Part shown: positions 1 to 8,674 of the stretch, in pieces
Layout of the letters: every line of letters starts with the position of its first letter
Position numbering within the stretch: position 1 is the first letter of the stretch
Assembly: GCA_035540755.1 (NCBI GenBank)
Contig: DATLGD010000200.1
Coordinates: forward strand, 1-13,709
Direction of reading: 5' to 3'
From: DATLGD01 sp035540755
GTDB lineage: Bacteria > Actinomycetota > Actinomycetes > Mycobacteriales > SCTD01
DNA: 13,709 bases
The notes under the pieces: model-generated
The model's input: the letters and a program-made list of their open reading frames with translations, nothing else
Database searches by the model: none
Told to the model about the DNA's origin: nothing
Position numbers and translations under genes: made by a program

Positions 1-1352
1 GCGTCGGAGAAGCCGATGATGACCTCGAGCGACGAGGCCGCACCGATGACGATGAACAGCAGGAAGACGACCTTGTAGACGGTGTCGGCGACCTTGCTCT
101 CGTTGAACAGGTACGCGGTGGCCTTCGCCCCGTAGTAGCTCCAGGCGAGCTGGGTCGAGAAGGCGAACAGCACCACGGCGACCGCGAGCGCGTTCGGGAA
201 CCACGGCAGCACCGTCTCGAAGGCGTCCGAGGTCAGCTGCACGCCCTCCGTGCCCGCCTGGGTGAACGCGCCGGTGACGATGATGGTCAGCGCCGTCATC
301 GTGCAGATGACGACCGTGTCGATGAACGGCTCGAGCAGCGCGACGTAGCCCTCGGTGACCGGGCGGTTGGTGCGCACGGCGGAGTGCGCGATGGCCGCGG
401 AGCCCAGCCCCGCCTCGTTCGAGAACGCCGCTCGCTGGATGCCGGTGATGAGCACGCCGACGATGCCGCCGGCGACGCCGTCGGGCGAGAACGCGCCCTC
501 GACGATCATGCGGAAGGCCTCGGGGATGGCGCCGAAGTTCGCGCCGAGCACGATGAAGCAGCACAGGACGTAGAAGACCGCCATGAACGGCACCAGCTTG
601 CCGGTGACCCGGGCGATGCGCTTGATGCCGCCGATGATGACGAGGCCGACGGCGGTCGCGAGCACGATCCCGAACACGACGCCGGCGGCACCACCGCCCA
701 GGAACCCCTCCTCGCCACCGGTGACGTTCCGCATCTGCGAGAACGCCTGGTTGGCCTGGAAGGCGTTGCCCCCGCCGAGCGAGCCGATGATGCAGAAGAC
801 GGCGAAGGCGACCGCGAGCACCTTGCCGAGGGCGGCCATGCCCTGCTCGGCCAGCCCGCGGGACAGGTAGAACATCGGGCCGCCGGAGACCGTGCCGTCG
901 GCGTTCTCGCGGCGGTACTTCACGCCGAGGGTGCACTCGGCGAACTTCGTCGACATCGACAGCAGGCCGGCCAGGATCATCCAGAACGTCGCGCCCGGAC
1001 CGCCGATCGTGATGGCGACGGCGACGCCGGCGATGTTGCCCAGCCCGACCGTGCCGGAGACGGCTGTGGCGAGCGCCTGGAAGTGCGACACCTCGCCGAC
1101 CTCGTCGGGCGCGGTGTACTCGCCCTTGACCAGCTGCACGGAGTGCTTGACGCCGCGCACGTTGATGAACCCGAAGTAGACGGTGAAGAAGATGGCCGCG
1201 ATCGCGAGCCAGGCGACGACCAGCGGGAACGTCGCACCGGCGATGGTCACCTCGTAGAAGATGACCGCCTGCACGGCGTCGGACACGGTGGTGAAGGCGT
1301 CGTTGACCCTCTGGTCGAGCCCGCCCTCCTGGGCCAGCAGGTCGCGCGTCAC
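1..1352 (-). CDS. Alanine/glycine:cation symporter (AGCS family), 3' end cut by window edge
   Basis: Integral membrane secondary transporter that imports small neutral amino acids with Na+ (or H+). I translated the minus strand from the GTG at 1352-1350; 450 codons lie in the window and the frame is still open at base 1. The N-terminal sequence QRVNDAFTTV followed by FTVYFGFINVRG is typical of the family. Two signatures are clear: GTVGLGNIAGVAVAI at residues 100-114 and SNEAGLGSAAIAH at residues 311-323. Many hydrophobic helices are visible. Family members are usually about 450-500 residues, so only a short C-terminal piece is missing. The start codon overlaps the stop of the upstream stress-protein gene (GTGA), which suggests translational coupling. 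Substrate cannot be read from sequence. Alanine or glycine is the family default, but Bacillus GlnT/AlsT relatives carry glutamine, which would suit the glutaminase and glutamate dehydrogenase nearby. The family call is secure; the substrate is inference. Confidence 0.95.
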   Translation of the reverse strand, partial: MTRDLLAQEGGLDQRVNDAFTTVSDAVQAVIFYEVTIAGATFPLVVAWLAIAAIFFTVYFGFINVRGVKHSVQLVKGEYTAPDEVGEVSHFQALATAVSGTVGLGNIAGVAVAITIGGPGATFWMILAGLLSMSTKFAECTLGVKYRRENADGTVSGGPMFYLSRGLAEQGMAALGKVLAVAFAVFCIIGSLGGGNAFQANQAFSQMRNVTGGEEGFLGGGAAGVVFGIVLATAVGLVIIGGIKRIARVTGKLVPFMAVFYVLCCFIVLGANFGAIPEAFRMIVEGAFSPDGVAGGIVGVLITGIQRAAFSNEAGLGSAAIAHSAVRTNRPVTEGYVALLEPFIDTVVICTMTALTIIVTGAFTQAGTEGVQLTSDAFETVLPWFPNALAVAVVLFAFSTQLAWSYYGAKATAYLFNESKVADTVYKVVFLLFIVIGAASSLEVIIGFSD

Positions 1353-1786
1353 GGGACCACCGTCACCGGGACGGACGAGATCTGGATGAGGTTGCCCGGC
1401 GTCGAGCCGAACAGCATCGACTTGACCTTGCTCTGCCCGCGTCGGCCGACGACGACGTGCAGCGCCCCGCGCTCACCGGCGAGCTGGCAGAGCGTCTCGG
1501 CCGGGTGGCCGTGGCGCACCACGCCTTCGACGGCGTCGCAGCCCCTCTCCTTCAGCGCCGCGACCAGCGGGTCGACGATGTGCTCCTGCGCGGACCTCGC
1601 CTCCTGCTCCTTGGCCACGTGGCGGCGCTCGTTCTCCTCCGCGGTCTGGATGCTGTACGCCGACCACGGCACCACGTAGGCGACGACGATCGAGGCGTCC
1701 GGCTCGCCGATGTGGTCGACGGCGAAGTGCGCGGCGCGCGTTCCTGCCTCGCTCCCGTCGACACCGACGATGACGACTTCTGGCAC
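1349..1786 (-). CDS. Universal stress protein (UspA family, ATP-binding type)
   Basis: Small cytoplasmic single-domain USP of 145 residues, the usual size for one domain. It opens with the family beta strand and Asp, VVIVGVDGSEAG (residues 4-15). It closes with a complete nucleotide-binding signature G-2x-G-9x-G-S: G114, G117, G127 and S128, then the final strand VPVTVVP. This motif marks the ATP-binding (MJ0577-like) branch. A charged helix (about residues 49-70, rich in Glu, Arg and Gln) fills the middle. I chose the GTG at 1786 because GGAGGG sits 4 bases upstream and the USP fold begins there; the frame continues upstream but encodes nothing family-like. The gene lies 47 bases after the glutamate dehydrogenase and its TGA overlaps the GTG of the symporter. 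The location suggests a role in sensing or tuning amino-acid use, but no specific partner can be named from sequence. Confidence 0.93.
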   Translation of the reverse strand: MPEVVIVGVDGSEAGTRAAHFAVDHIGEPDASIVVAYVVPWSAYSIQTAEENERRHVAKEQEARSAQEHIVDPLVAALKERGCDAVEGVVRHGHPAETLCQLAGERGALHVVVGRRGQSKVKSMLFGSTPGNLIQISSVPVTVVP

Positions 1787-1790
1787 GGGT

Positions 1791-1796
1791 CCCTCC
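1791..1796 (-). promoter_or_regulatory. Ribosome binding site of the universal stress protein
   Basis: On the minus strand the bases read GGAGGG, 4 bases before the GTG at 1786. This site decides the start, since the open frame itself runs to an ATG near 2083 inside the dehydrogenase gene. Confidence 0.75.
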
Positions 1797-1833
1797 AAGT
1801 GTCGGCGCCGCGGGGACGCAGGGTGGAGCAGGG

Positions 1834-4800
1834 TCAGCTGCGGAGCACGCCGCGCACCGTGCGCACGACGACGGACATGGCGGCCAGGTCGAAGACCTCG
1901 CCGGCGGTGACCTCCTGGAGCCGCGCCTTCGCCGCGGCGACCGGGCGCTCGCGCTGCGAGACCCAGCTCTCGAGCCGCTGGTCGGCCGGGCCCGCCGAGG
2001 TCGTGCGCAGCGCGTCGGCGGTCAGGCCTGCCGTCGCGGCGTACAGCTCGTCGCGCAGCGCCGACCTGGCCAGCGCCTGCCACCGGTCGGTGCGCGGCAG
2101 GTCGGTGATGCGCTCGAGGTGGGTGTCGACGTCGAACAGCGCCGCCAGCGCGTAGTACAGCGGCGCCACGTCCTCCGGCGACTCGTCGGCGTCCTCGGCG
2201 AGGTCGACGACGTCCAGCAGCGGGAACGCGTGCAGCAGGCTGACCGAGCGCAGCGCCAGCTCGTGCGGGGCACCCTGCTCCTCGCGCCGGGCCACCCGCT
2301 CGTGCAGCGCCGTGTGCTGCGCGTCGCGCACCAGCTCCGGGACCAGCGGCAGCAGCGCCGCCACGGTCGGCCGGTAGCGCCGTACCTGGGCCGCCACGTC
2401 GAGCGCCTGCCGACCGGGCAGGAGCCTGCGCACCACGCGGTCCACCAGCCGCCGCGCCTCCAGGTGGAGCCCCGTCTGCACCGTGACCGGCACCGGCCGG
2501 GAGAGCTGGTCGACCGCCCGCCAGTGCGCGCGCATCCCGAACACCTCGGTGGCGACGCTGTACGCGCGCACCACCTGCTCCACCGGAGCCTCGGTCTCCT
2601 CCACCGCCCGGAACACGAAGCTCGTGCCGGCCAGGTTCACCATCTCGTTCACGACCGACGTCGCGATGATCTGGCGGCGCAGCGGGTGCTGCTGCACCGC
2701 GTCCGGGAAGCGCTCGCGCAGCTGCGTCGGGAAGTAGGCCAGCAGGTGCCGCTCGAACCAGGGCTCGCCCGGCAGGTCGGTCCCGAGCAGGTGCGCCTTG
2801 ACGGTGTTCTTCGCGTAGGCGGTCAGCACCGCGAACTCCGGGGTGGTCAGCCCCGCGCCGGCCGCCGCCCTGGCGTCGAGCTCGGAGTCCGACGGCAGGA
2901 ACTCGAGGTCGCGGTCCAGGGCTCCCTCTGCCTCCAGCTGGCGCAGGTAGCGCCGGTGCACGGGCAGCATGGAGCGGGCGTTGGCGCGGGCGTTGCCGAG
3001 CAGGACGTTCTGGCCCGCGTTGTCCCGCAGGACCAGCCGTGCCACCTCGTCGGTCATCTCGACGAGCAGCTCGTCCCGTCCGCTGCGGCTCAGCTCACCG
3101 GCCCTCACCAGCTGGTCGAGCAGCACCTTGATGTTGACCTCGTGGTCGGAGCAGTCGACGCCGGCGGAGTTGTCGATCGCGTCGGTGTTGACCCGCACGC
3201 CGGACTGCGCCGCCTCGATGCGCCCCAGCTGCGTCAGCCCGAGGTTGCCGCCCTCGCCGATCACCCTGCAGCGCAACTGGACCGCGTCGACGCGCACGGC
3301 GTCGTTCGCCTTGTCGCCGACGTCGGCCGAGCTCTCGCCGCTCGCCTTCACCCACGTGCCGATGCCGCCGTTCCACAGCAGGTCGACAGGTGCGCGCAGG
3401 CACGCCGTCAGCAGCTCGGCCGGGGTCAGCCGCGTGCAGCTCTCGGGCAGCCCGAGCCGCGCGCGCACCTGCGGTGTGACGGGCACCGACTTGGCGCTGC
3501 GCGAGTGCACCCCGCCGCCCTCGGACAGCAGCGCGGTGTCGTAGTCCAGCCACGACGAGCGCTCCAGGGCGAACAGCCGCTCGCGCTCGGCGAACGACGT
3601 CGCGGGGTCGGGGTCCGGGTCGAGGAAGATGTGCCGGTGGTCGAAGGCAGCCACCAGCTTGAGGCTGCGCGACAGCAGCATGCCGTTGCCGAAGACGTCG
3701 CCCGACATGTCGCCGATGCCCACGACGGTGATCTCGTCGACCTGCGGGTCGACGCCGAGCTCGTGGAAGTGCCGCTGCACCGAGACCCAGGCGCCGCGCG
3801 CGGTGATGCCCATCGCCTTGTGGTCGTAGCCGACGGACCCACCGGAGGCGAAGGCGTCTCCCAGCCAGAACCCGTACTCGGCGGCGACCTCGTTGGCGAT
3901 GTCCGAGAACGTGGCGGTGCCCTTGTCGGCGGCCACCACCAGGTAGGTGTCGTCGTCGTCGCGGCGCACGACACCGGGCGGCGGCACGACCTGCCCGTCG
4001 ACCAGGTTGTCGGTGACGTCGAGCAGCCCGCGGATGAACGTGCGGTAGCACTCGACGCCCTCCGCCATCCACTGCTCGCGACCCTCGGCCGGGTCCGGCA
4101 GCCGCTTGGCGAGGAAGCCTCCCTTGGCGCCCACCGGCACGATGACGGCGTTCTTCACCGCCTGCGCCTTGACCAGCCCGAGGACCTCGGTGCGGAAGTC
4201 CTCGCGGCGGTCCGACCAGCGCAGGCCGCCGCGGGCCACCGCACCGAACCGCAGGTGCACCCCCTCGACCCGGGGCGAGTACACCCAGACCTCCCGCTCC
4301 GGCCGCGGGAAGGGCAGGCCGGGGATGCTCGCCGGTCGCAGCTTGAGCGACAGGCAGGCGGCGCCGCCGTTCTCACCCGGGCGGTAGTGGTTGGTGCGCG
4401 TGGTGGCGAGGACGGCCGACAGGAACGACCGCAGGATGCGGTCCTCGTCGAGGCTGGGGATCTCCTCCAGGGCCTCCTCGAGCTCGGCCACGAGGGCCTC
4501 GCAGCGCCGGGAGCGGTCGGTGTCCTGGTCCGGGGCGAACTGCGACTCGAACAGCCCGACGAGCAGCCGCGCCACGCCGGCGTGCGTGCTCAGGCACTCC
4601 TCGACGTACGACGGCGTGAAGCTCCACCCGCCCTGCCGCAGGTACTTCGCGTAGGCCCGCAGGACAGCGACCTGACGGCTGGTCAGGCCGCCGCGCAGGA
4701 CCAGCGCGTTCAGGCCGTCGCTCTCGACCCGCCCGGCCCACACCGCGGCGAAGGTCTCCTGGAAGAGCTCGGCGAGGCCCTGCCCGTCCCGGTGCAGCTC

Positions 4801-6621
4801 CCCCGCCGCGTGCAGGCCGAAGTCGTAGACGTGCGCGTGCGCGCCCGCCAGGCGGTAGGGACGGGAGTCGACCACCTCGACCGCCATGTCCTGCAGGACG
4901 GGCAGCACGGCCGTCAGCGGCAGCGACTGCCGGCTGTACACCTTGAAGCGGAGCTCTCCCGGGGCGTCCTCGTAAAGGTGCATCCCCAGGCCGTCGTCGC
5001 CCAGGCCGACGACGCGCCGGAGGTCGGCCACCCCGGTCGAGGCCGGGTAGTCGGCCTTGTACGCCTCGGGGAACGGGTCGGGCAGCTCCTTCGCGAGCCG
5101 GGCGGCCTCGTCGTCACCGAGGGCGTCGCGCAGGAGCTCCGCGAACTCGTCGTCCCACGACCGGGCGACCGCCGCCAGGCGCTGCTCGAGCTCCTGCGGG
5201 TCGACGTCGGACAGCGTGCGTCCCGACCCGGCGCGTGCCACGAAGTGCACTCGGGCGAGCACCGACTCGGTCAGCCGGACCGAGTACTCGACGTCGACGG
5301 CCGAGAGAGCCTCGGTGAGGACCCGCTGCATGCGCAGGCGCACCTGGCTCGAGTAGCGGTCGCGCGGGAGGTAGACCAGGCACGACATGTAGGAGGCGTC
5401 CTCGTCACGGCGCAGGAACAGCCGGAGCCGCCGTCGCTCCTTGAGGTGCATGACCGCCTGCGCCACCCGGTGCAGGTCGTCGACACCCGCCTGGAACAGC
5501 TCGTCCCGGGGATAGGTCTCGAGGATGTCGAGCAGCTCCCGCCCGGAGTGGCTCACCGACGAGAACCCGGAGCGGCGCAGGACCGCCCGGGCCTTCTGCC
5601 GGACGACGGGCACGCGGTGGATGCTCTCGGTGTAGGCCGCGGCGGCGAACAGCCCGACGAGCCGGTGCTCGCCCACGACGGCGCCGGAGGCGTCGAACCG
5701 GCGCAGCGCGATGCTGTCCAGGTAGGCCGGCCGGTGCACGGTCGACGTCGTCGGTGCCTTGCTCACCACGAGCAGCCGGGCCCGCCCGTCGCCGAGCAGC
5801 CGCTGGGGAGCGGAGCCGACCGGCCCGTCGGGTCCGGCCCCGTGCAGGCGCAGCAGGCCCAGCGTCGACCCCTCCACCACCTCGACCCGGCGGCTTCCGT
5901 CGCGCTCGACCAGCGCGTACTCGGCGTAGCCGAGCAGGGTGGCGTGGTCCTCGGCCAGCCAGCGCAGCAGCTCGGCGGCCTCCTCGGCCTCGGGCCGCGG
6001 GACCCCTGCAGGGGGCTCGGCGAGCAGCGAGTCGGCCAGCTGCGAGGCGGTCGCGGACATCGCCCCCCAGTCCTGCACCGCGGCGCGCACATCGGCGAGC
6101 ACGGCCCGCAGGCCGGCCTCCACCGCTGCCAGCCGCTCCGGAGAGGTCTCCCGCTCGACCTCGACGTGCACCCACGACTCCGGGTCCCCGTCGTCCGGCT
6201 CGGCGCCCGTGAGCGAGCCGTCCGCGCCGCGCCGGACGGTCACGACCGGGTGCAGGACGAGGGTGATGGCGCAGCCCTGCCGCGCCAGCTCGGCGGTGAT
6301 CGAGTCGACGAGGAACGGCATGTCCTCGCTGACCACCTCGACGACGGTGCCCCGGACCGTCCAGCCGTCGTCACCCCTGGTCGGGTTGTGCACGCGCACG
6401 GCGGCGGTGCCCGGCCGGCGCGACCGCGCGAGCTCCAGGTGCGACCGCGCCGCGCCGAGCACGGCGGCGGCGTCCCTGCCCTCGAGCTCGACCTCGTCCG
6501 CGTGCCGGTAGTACGACCGCAGGAGGGCGTGCACGTCGAAGCCGTGCAGCTGCGGCGGCGCGTGTCGCGCCGCCGCATCCAGCAGCTCCGTCGTACCCGT
6601 CGAGTGCTCCGCCAGCGTCAA
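1834..6621 (-). CDS. gdh: NAD-dependent glutamate dehydrogenase, large (~180 kDa) type
   Basis: Cytoplasmic enzyme that oxidises L-glutamate to 2-oxoglutarate and ammonium with NAD+, mainly catabolic. At 1,595 residues it matches the large bacterial NAD-GDH family (about 1,600). The N-terminal half carries regulatory ACT-like regions, including EDMPFLVDSI at 99-108. The catalytic domain follows: VKAQAVKNAVIVPVGAKGG with lysines K818, K823 and K833; GIGDMSGDVFGNGM at 968-981; GEGGNLGLTQLGR at 1122-1134; and NTDAIDNSAGVDCSDHEVNI at 1145-1164. The frame is intact. I chose the TTG at 6621 because GAGGAA lies 5 bases upstream and the family N-terminus begins just after it; further upstream the frame is only antisense to the carboxypeptidase. 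It is probably the first gene of an operon with the stress protein and symporter. In mycobacteria this enzyme type is inhibited by the FHA protein GarA; no GarA gene is in the window. Confidence 0.97.
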   Translation of the reverse strand: MTLAEHSTGTTELLDAAARHAPPQLHGFDVHALLRSYYRHADEVELEGRDAAAVLGAARSHLELARSRRPGTAAVRVHNPTRGDDGWTVRGTVVEVVSEDMPFLVDSITAELARQGCAITLVLHPVVTVRRGADGSLTGAEPDDGDPESWVHVEVERETSPERLAAVEAGLRAVLADVRAAVQDWGAMSATASQLADSLLAEPPAGVPRPEAEEAAELLRWLAEDHATLLGYAEYALVERDGSRRVEVVEGSTLGLLRLHGAGPDGPVGSAPQRLLGDGRARLLVVSKAPTTSTVHRPAYLDSIALRRFDASGAVVGEHRLVGLFAAAAYTESIHRVPVVRQKARAVLRRSGFSSVSHSGRELLDILETYPRDELFQAGVDDLHRVAQAVMHLKERRRLRLFLRRDEDASYMSCLVYLPRDRYSSQVRLRMQRVLTEALSAVDVEYSVRLTESVLARVHFVARAGSGRTLSDVDPQELEQRLAAVARSWDDEFAELLRDALGDDEAARLAKELPDPFPEAYKADYPASTGVADLRRVVGLGDDGLGMHLYEDAPGELRFKVYSRQSLPLTAVLPVLQDMAVEVVDSRPYRLAGAHAHVYDFGLHAAGELHRDGQGLAELFQETFAAVWAGRVESDGLNALVLRGGLTSRQVAVLRAYAKYLRQGGWSFTPSYVEECLSTHAGVARLLVGLFESQFAPDQDTDRSRRCEALVAELEEALEEIPSLDEDRILRSFLSAVLATTRTNHYRPGENGGAACLSLKLRPASIPGLPFPRPEREVWVYSPRVEGVHLRFGAVARGGLRWSDRREDFRTEVLGLVKAQAVKNAVIVPVGAKGGFLAKRLPDPAEGREQWMAEGVECYRTFIRGLLDVTDNLVDGQVVPPPGVVRRDDDDTYLVVAADKGTATFSDIANEVAAEYGFWLGDAFASGGSVGYDHKAMGITARGAWVSVQRHFHELGVDPQVDEITVVGIGDMSGDVFGNGMLLSRSLKLVAAFDHRHIFLDPDPDPATSFAERERLFALERSSWLDYDTALLSEGGGVHSRSAKSVPVTPQVRARLGLPESCTRLTPAELLTACLRAPVDLLWNGGIGTWVKASGESSADVGDKANDAVRVDAVQLRCRVIGEGGNLGLTQLGRIEAAQSGVRVNTDAIDNSAGVDCSDHEVNIKVLLDQLVRAGELSRSGRDELLVEMTDEVARLVLRDNAGQNVLLGNARANARSMLPVHRRYLRQLEAEGALDRDLEFLPSDSELDARAAAGAGLTTPEFAVLTAYAKNTVKAHLLGTDLPGEPWFERHLLAYFPTQLRERFPDAVQQHPLRRQIIATSVVNEMVNLAGTSFVFRAVEETEAPVEQVVRAYSVATEVFGMRAHWRAVDQLSRPVPVTVQTGLHLEARRLVDRVVRRLLPGRQALDVAAQVRRYRPTVAALLPLVPELVRDAQHTALHERVARREEQGAPHELALRSVSLLHAFPLLDVVDLAEDADESPEDVAPLYYALAALFDVDTHLERITDLPRTDRWQALARSALRDELYAATAGLTADALRTTSAGPADQRLESWVSQRERPVAAAKARLQEVTAGEVFDLAAMSVVVRTVRGVLRS

Positions 6622-6626
6622 GAAGG

Positions 6627-6632
6627 TTCCTC
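6627..6632 (-). promoter_or_regulatory. Ribosome binding site of glutamate dehydrogenase (TTG start)
   Basis: GAGGAA on the minus strand, 5 bases before the TTG at 6621. It supports a non-ATG start that automated calls can miss, because the frame remains open far upstream. Confidence 0.65.
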
Positions 6633-6717
6633 GCCTCGTCCGCGACCGCGTCCGGGAGGACTCTTGCGCGTCGGGCCGGAAATGGACAGCGCCCGGTCCG
6701 GTGGGTCGGCGGTTTCT

Positions 6718-6740
6718 GCCGGCCGGGCGCCGCGGCCGGC
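6718..6740 (-). terminator. GC-rich hairpin just after the carboxypeptidase stop; possible terminator
   Basis: Perfect 8-base inverted repeat: GCCGGCCG at 6718-6725 and CGGCCGGC at 6733-6740, with a 7-base loop. It begins 3 bases after the carboxypeptidase stop codon on the minus strand. No U-tract follows, which is common for actinobacterial hairpins, so it could be a weak terminator, an mRNA-stabilising 3' structure or chance in GC-rich DNA. The rest of the gap to the dehydrogenase (6622-6717) should hold that gene's promoter, but I see no clear -10/-35 pair. Confidence 0.4.
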
Positions 6741-6742
6741 CC

Positions 6743-8533
6743 TCAGCCGAGGACGACGTCGCCGAGGTCGGCGGTCTCCCCGCGGTCGACGACGACCGCG
6801 CCGACCGGCGTGGAGCGGTCGCCGAGCACCGCCGACAGGCGCCACTGCTCGGTCTCGCCGCGCTCCTTGGCGATCGGCGTCGTGGACGGCGGCAGGTGCC
6901 AGGCGAAGGTCCCGTCCGCCGCGCTGGCGGAGGTCGCCCGGGACACCTCCGGGTACGGCGCGTTCCCGCCACCGGCGCCCAGCGGGATCGAGGTGGTGCG
7001 CTCGACCACCAGCTGCGCCGCGACGGGGTTGCCCTGAGCGTCGAGCAGCCGCCCGGCGAGGACCGAGTGCGTGGCGTACTCGACGTCGTGCTTGCGGGAG
7101 AGCTCGCGGTGCCGCGACGGGTCGGTCTTGTCGATCTCCGGCACACCGGCGTAGCGCACCCGCTGGAAGCGCGCCGTCTCTCCCAGCAGGAGAAAGCCCT
7201 CCCGGTTGAGGCGGTAGTGGTGCAGCGGGCCGTCGCCGCCGGCGTAGTCGGGGTGGAAGTTCGAGAGGCCGATCTCGAAGCAGTACGACAGCGAGCCGAG
7301 GGCGGCGTAGGCCCAGTCCGTCGTGGTGCCGGTGGTGACGTACAGGTCGAAGGAGTGGATGTTGCGGTAGCCGTTGGCGTCGCACATCTTGCGCCCGAGG
7401 TCGCGCATGAGGTCCTCGTCCGGGCTGTACCGCGCCGCGCCGCCCGAGTACCCCCACGGCCGCAGGACGAGACCGGTGTAGGTGTGGTTCGAGTTGACGG
7501 CGACCGGCTGCCGCGCGCGCAGCAGCTCGGCGACGTTGCGCGGCTCCGGCTCGCTGAGCGGCGCCGCGCCGCGGTAGGTCTGGTCGGCGTTGCTGCTCGA
7601 GGCGCCGCCACCGCCCCACCGGGCCGAGTAGTTGCGGTTGACGTCGACGCCGACCGCGGTCGGGTTGCGCTGCGCGACCGGAACCTGGAGCGCCTCCGTG
7701 ACGCCCTGCCGGTTCTTGCGCCAGTAGTCGGCCTGACCCGACACGGCCAGCGCCAGGCTGCCGTAGTAGTTGCTCGTGGTCGGCGTCTGCCGCGACCAGC
7801 TGAAGCCGTCCGGGTTGACGACGGGCACCAGGATCGTGCGGGTCTCCCGGAAGAGCCCCGCGATGCGCTCGTCGTTGCCAGGGTTCTCGAGCAGCTCGAA
7901 GCCGAACATGATGGTGTTCTCGCCCGAGGGCCACTCCCGGGCGTGGTGCAGCCCGTCCATGTACCAGACCGGCCGGCCGTCGACGGCGTTGACGTTCTGG
8001 GCGATCTCGATCCCGAGGACGCTGCGGCCCTCCCTCGAGCGGTGCGGGAGCTGGAGGATCCGGGCGTCCTGCGGGTGCTGGGCCACCAGCGCCAGCAGAT
8101 CGGCGTTGAACTCGTCCAGCGTGCGGTAGCCGCCGTTGTCGCCGGGGACGCCGCTGCGCACCGACGTCCGCTGGTCGGCGCGCTGCAGGGCCGCCGCGTC
8201 CCGGGCGACGACGTCGGACACGGTGATCTCGTAGCGGAGGTTCGCGGCCTCCAGCCGGGCGAGGTCGCCGGGCCACAGCAGGACCTCGTACGACCCGTCG
8301 GCGAAGACGTGGTGGGTGTCGTCGAAGGAGCTCAGCAGCGCGCCCTCGGCGCGGTCGCGCAGCCACACGCGGGCCAGGCTCAGCACGTCACCGGCACCGG
8401 CGGTGCGCGGCACGGGGGCACCGCCCAGCAGCGTGCTCGCCCCTGCCGGCCCGGCAAGGGCGGCGACCAGCGTCCCCGCGGTCGCGCCCTTGACGAGACC
8501 TCGCCGGGAGATGCCCTGTGCGCTGTCGACCAT
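6743..8533 (-). CDS. Tat-exported M14 zinc carboxypeptidase
   Basis: Predicted secreted metallocarboxypeptidase of 596 residues that trims C-terminal residues from peptides outside the membrane. The N-terminus has a twin-arginine signal, SRRGLVKG at 9-16, a hydrophobic stretch, and a likely signal peptidase site after A32 (AGA-S). A propeptide-like region (about 50-130) precedes the catalytic domain (about 135-455). Zinc ligands and catalytic residues are all present: H197 and E200 in HHAREW, H350 in SNHTYTG, and the general base E420 in CFEIGLS. Substrate-carboxylate residues N299 and R300 lie in VDVNRNY. A C-terminal beta-rich domain (about 485-596) resembles the carboxypeptidase regulatory-like fold. 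I chose the ATG at 8533 for its RBS and a normal Tat n-region; an upstream in-frame ATG near 8641 would add 36 unlikely residues. Exact specificity is not readable. It faces the DUF1028 gene divergently and lies upstream of the glutamate dehydrogenase. Confidence 0.95.
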   Translation of the reverse strand: MVDSAQGISRRGLVKGATAGTLVAALAGPAGASTLLGGAPVPRTAGAGDVLSLARVWLRDRAEGALLSSFDDTHHVFADGSYEVLLWPGDLARLEAANLRYEITVSDVVARDAAALQRADQRTSVRSGVPGDNGGYRTLDEFNADLLALVAQHPQDARILQLPHRSREGRSVLGIEIAQNVNAVDGRPVWYMDGLHHAREWPSGENTIMFGFELLENPGNDERIAGLFRETRTILVPVVNPDGFSWSRQTPTTSNYYGSLALAVSGQADYWRKNRQGVTEALQVPVAQRNPTAVGVDVNRNYSARWGGGGASSSNADQTYRGAAPLSEPEPRNVAELLRARQPVAVNSNHTYTGLVLRPWGYSGGAARYSPDEDLMRDLGRKMCDANGYRNIHSFDLYVTTGTTTDWAYAALGSLSYCFEIGLSNFHPDYAGGDGPLHHYRLNREGFLLLGETARFQRVRYAGVPEIDKTDPSRHRELSRKHDVEYATHSVLAGRLLDAQGNPVAAQLVVERTTSIPLGAGGGNAPYPEVSRATSASAADGTFAWHLPPSTTPIAKERGETEQWRLSAVLGDRSTPVGAVVVDRGETADLGDVVLG

Positions 8534-8674
8534 CGTGTTCTGCTCCTCCTGGAAAGCGGTGCGCCCTCGCGCCTCCGACGAGCAGTTCGACGCCCCACCC
8601 CCGGGCTCCTGCTGCGCCGGACCTCGTCGCACGATCGTCATGCGTGTCCGCCTCCGGACGGGTAGGGCGACGGG
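8534..8674. promoter_or_regulatory. Divergent intergenic region between carboxypeptidase and DUF1028 genes
   Basis: This 141-base gap must contain promoters for both directions. On the minus strand AGGAGGAG (8543-8550) is a strong RBS for the carboxypeptidase. On the plus strand TAGGGC (8663-8668) is a weak -10-like hexamer only 6 bases before the DUF1028 GTG, compatible with a leaderless transcript. A perfect 5-base inverted repeat with a 4-base loop, GTCCGCCTCCGGAC (8646-8659), lies just upstream and could be an operator or chance. I see no convincing -35 element. Confidence 0.4.

Noticed and set aside
384..1679. Plus-strand open frame of 431 codons over the symporter and stress protein genes
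   Set aside because: Low-complexity Asp/Glu/Gly/Arg-rich shadow; the minus strand encodes two clear protein families there.
2119..7209. Plus-strand open frame of 1,696 codons opposite the glutamate dehydrogenase and part of the carboxypeptidase
   Set aside because: The composition is dominated by Arg, Val, Gln, Gly and His runs expected from reading the complement of GC-rich codons, no family motif is seen, and it spans two well-identified genes and the gap between them.
6622..7611. Upstream extension of the dehydrogenase frame (about 330 extra residues)
   Set aside because: It is the wrong frame of the carboxypeptidase gene, rich in Arg, Thr and Ser, with no similarity to the family N-terminus; the TTG with RBS at 6621 gives the normal family length.
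6701..8665. Plus-strand open frame of 654 codons opposite the carboxypeptidase
   Set aside because: Antisense shadow; the minus strand has a complete M14 active site and a Tat signal.
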